Assembly: GCA_027483465.1 (NCBI GenBank)
Contig: JAIXUQ010000041.1
Span: 1-50,320 of the forward strand
Direction: 5' to 3'
DNA: 50,320 nucleotides
DNA from: Sphingomonadales bacterium
GTDB taxonomy: Bacteria; Pseudomonadota; Alphaproteobacteria; Sphingomonadales; Sphingomonadaceae
Of the stretch, positions 49,152-50,320 are shown piece by piece; positions within the stretch are counted from its first letter, which is position 1; every line of letters starts with the position of its first letter. Below the pieces are notes generated by a model. It saw only the letters and a program-made list of their open reading frames with translations. It had not been told where the DNA came from and did no database searches. A program made the position numbers and the translations under genes.

Positions 49152-50320
49152 GCGCCAGCCTGACCCCCAAGGAAATCGTGGCGGCGCTGGATCGCCACAT
49201 CATCGGCCAGGCCGACGCCAAACGCGCCGTGGCCGTGGCGCTGCGCAACCGCTGGCGCCGGCAGCAACTGCCCGACGATCTGCGCGACGAGGTGGTGCCC
49301 AAGAACATCCTGATGATCGGCCCCACCGGCTGCGGCAAGACCGAGATCAGCCGGCGCCTCGCCCGGCTGGCCGGCGCCCCCTTCATCAAGGTGGAAGCCA
49401 CCAAATTCACCGAGGTCGGCTATGTCGGCCGCGATGTCGATTCGATCATCCGCGATCTGGTGGAAGAATCCATCCGCCTCGTCCGCGAAACCCGGCGCGG
49501 CGCGGTGAAGGACAAGGCCGAAGACGCCGCCATGGCCCGCCTGCTCGATGCGCTGGTGGGCAAGGATGCCAGCGAAGCCACCCGCCTCGCCTTCCGCCAA
49601 CGCTTCGAAGCCGGGGACCTGAAAGGCCGCGAGATCGAGATCGACGTGGCGGAAAACCCACCAAGCTTCGAACTGCCCGGCATGCAACCCGGCCAGGTCG
49701 GCATGATCAACCTCTCCGACATGATGGCCAAGGCCATGGGCGGCCGCCCGCCCAAACGCCGCAAGATGAAAGTGGAAGCCGCGTGGGAGGCCCTCCTCGC
49801 CGAGGAATCCGACAAACGCCTCGACGATGAAGACATCCAACGCGAAGCCCTGCGCAACGCGGAAAGCCAGGGCATCGTCTTCCTCGATGAAATCGACAAG
49901 ATCGCCGTCTCCGACATCCGCGGCGGCAGCGTCTCCCGCGAAGGCGTGCAACGCGACCTGCTGCCCCTCATCGAAGGCACCACCGTCGCCACCAAATATG
50001 GCCCGGTGAAAACCGATCACATCCTCTTCATCGCCTCAGGCGCCTTCCACGTCGCCAAACCGGCCGACCTGCTGCCCGAACTCCAGGGCCGCCTGCCCAT
50101 CCGCGTCGAACTCAAAGGCCTCACCGAAGACGATTTCCGCCGCATCCTCTCCGACACCGACGCCAGCCTGATCCGCCAATACGCCGCCCTGCTCGGCACC
50201 GAAGGCGTCACCCTCTCCATCACCCCCGACGGCATCGACGCCATCGCCCGCACCGCCGCCCACGTGAACGAAAGCGTGGAAAACATCGGCGCCCGCCGCC
50301 TCCACACCGTGATGGAAAAA
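49148..50320 (+). CDS. hslU: HslUV protease ATPase subunit HslU, cut by window edge
   Basis: 391 codons are visible from GTG 49148 and remain open to the last base; the family usually has 430-445 residues, so about 40-50 are missing. Walker [14 protein letters not shown] is at 57-69, pore loop GYVGRD at 91-96, and Walker [12 protein letters not shown] near 241-251. The I-domain (about 110-230) and the sensor region [13 protein letters not shown] at the end are present. It is the AAA+ unfoldase that feeds substrates to HslV. The start overlaps the hslV stop. Confidence 0.96.
   Translation, partial: MSASLTPKEIVAALDRHIIGQADAKRAVAVALRNRWRRQQLPDDLRDEVVPKNILMIGPTGCGKTEISRRLARLAGAPFIKVEATKFTEVGYVGRDVDSIIRDLVEESIRLVRETRRGAVKDKAEDAAMARLLDALVGKDASEATRLAFRQRFEAGDLKGREIEIDVAENPPSFELPGMQPGQVGMINLSDMMAKAMGGRPPKRRKMKVEAAWEALLAEESDKRLDDEDIQREALRNAESQGIVFLDEIDKIAVSDIRGGSVSREGVQRDLLPLIEGTTVATKYGPVKTDHILFIASGAFHVAKPADLLPELQGRLPIRVELKGLTEDDFRRILSDTDASLIRQYAALLGTEGVTLSITPDGIDAIARTAAHVNESVENIGARRLHTVMEK

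Noticed and set aside
1-50320. tRNA, rRNA or riboswitch genes
   Set aside because: The intergenic gaps are all under 300 bp and I found no cloverleaf, rRNA segment or recognisable aptamer in them by eye.

Overview
The window is high-GC, densely coding bacterial chromosome. Gene content and order suggest an alphaproteobacterium, most likely a sphingomonad: hslV-hslU divergent from a membrane gene, with hisB-hisH-hisA-hisF-hisE beyond it, plus purB, priA, a BdcA-like reductase, a CurA-like reductase and a Lhr-type helicase with PdeM. No rRNA, tRNA, prophage, insertion sequence or CRISPR array is visible. A hand count of one ordinary coding line (42541-42600) gives 70% GC, against 48% for a line inside the mrr gene (43441-43500).

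Layout. 0.2-2.2 kb: secreted TPR protein with two TonB-C-like domains. 2.3-4.0 kb: HIT hydrolase and the protein AMPylase SelO, convergent. 4.0-6.7 kb: TetR regulator divergent from an alpha/beta hydrolase that is translationally coupled to a CurA-like reductase. 6.7-6.8 kb: a composite palindromic repeat. 6.8-9.2 kb: exported amidohydrolase and a DsbA-fold isomerase. 9.2-12.2 kb: secreted TPR protein and an acyl-CoA synthetase. 12.3-15.6 kb: a purine block (purB, small exported protein, phosphoribosyltransferase, adenine/adenosine deaminase). 15.6-19.9 kb: priA, GNAT acetyltransferase, membrane LytTR regulator, DUF2306-like protein. 19.9-25.6 kb: polysaccharide flippase, flavin reductase, a regulator with a degenerate receiver domain, galU, D-aminoacylase-like amidohydrolase. 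25.6-30.5 kb: the 'ligase-associated' DNA-repair set (PdeM, DEXH helicase, metallo-beta-lactamase exonuclease) with an antitoxin/PIN-toxin pair between helicase and exonuclease and no ATP-dependent ligase. 30.5-36.1 kb: pyrD, ggt, a long-chain acyl-CoA synthetase and a YciB/IspZ-like membrane protein. 36.2-42.1 kb: class A PBP, prfC, D,D-carboxypeptidase, RidA protein, BdcA-like reductase. 42.2-44.3 kb: exported TPR protein, then a low-GC Mrr-type restriction gene bracketed by a perfect 43-bp inverted repeat. 44.3-50.3 kb: his genes, an unknown membrane protein, and hslVU, with hslU cut by the window edge.

How the genes work together. Most are housekeeping: purine and pyrimidine metabolism, histidine synthesis, wall synthesis, replication restart, proteolysis and lipid activation. 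Genes are tightly packed, with many 1-14 bp overlaps and convergent 3' ends that share bases. The accessory material is concentrated in two places. One is the toxin-antitoxin pair, whose toxin gene overlaps the repair exonuclease. The other is the solitary Mrr restriction gene between the convergent TPR and hisE genes. These, with the receiver-like regulator lacking its phosphorylation site, are the most unusual parts of the window.
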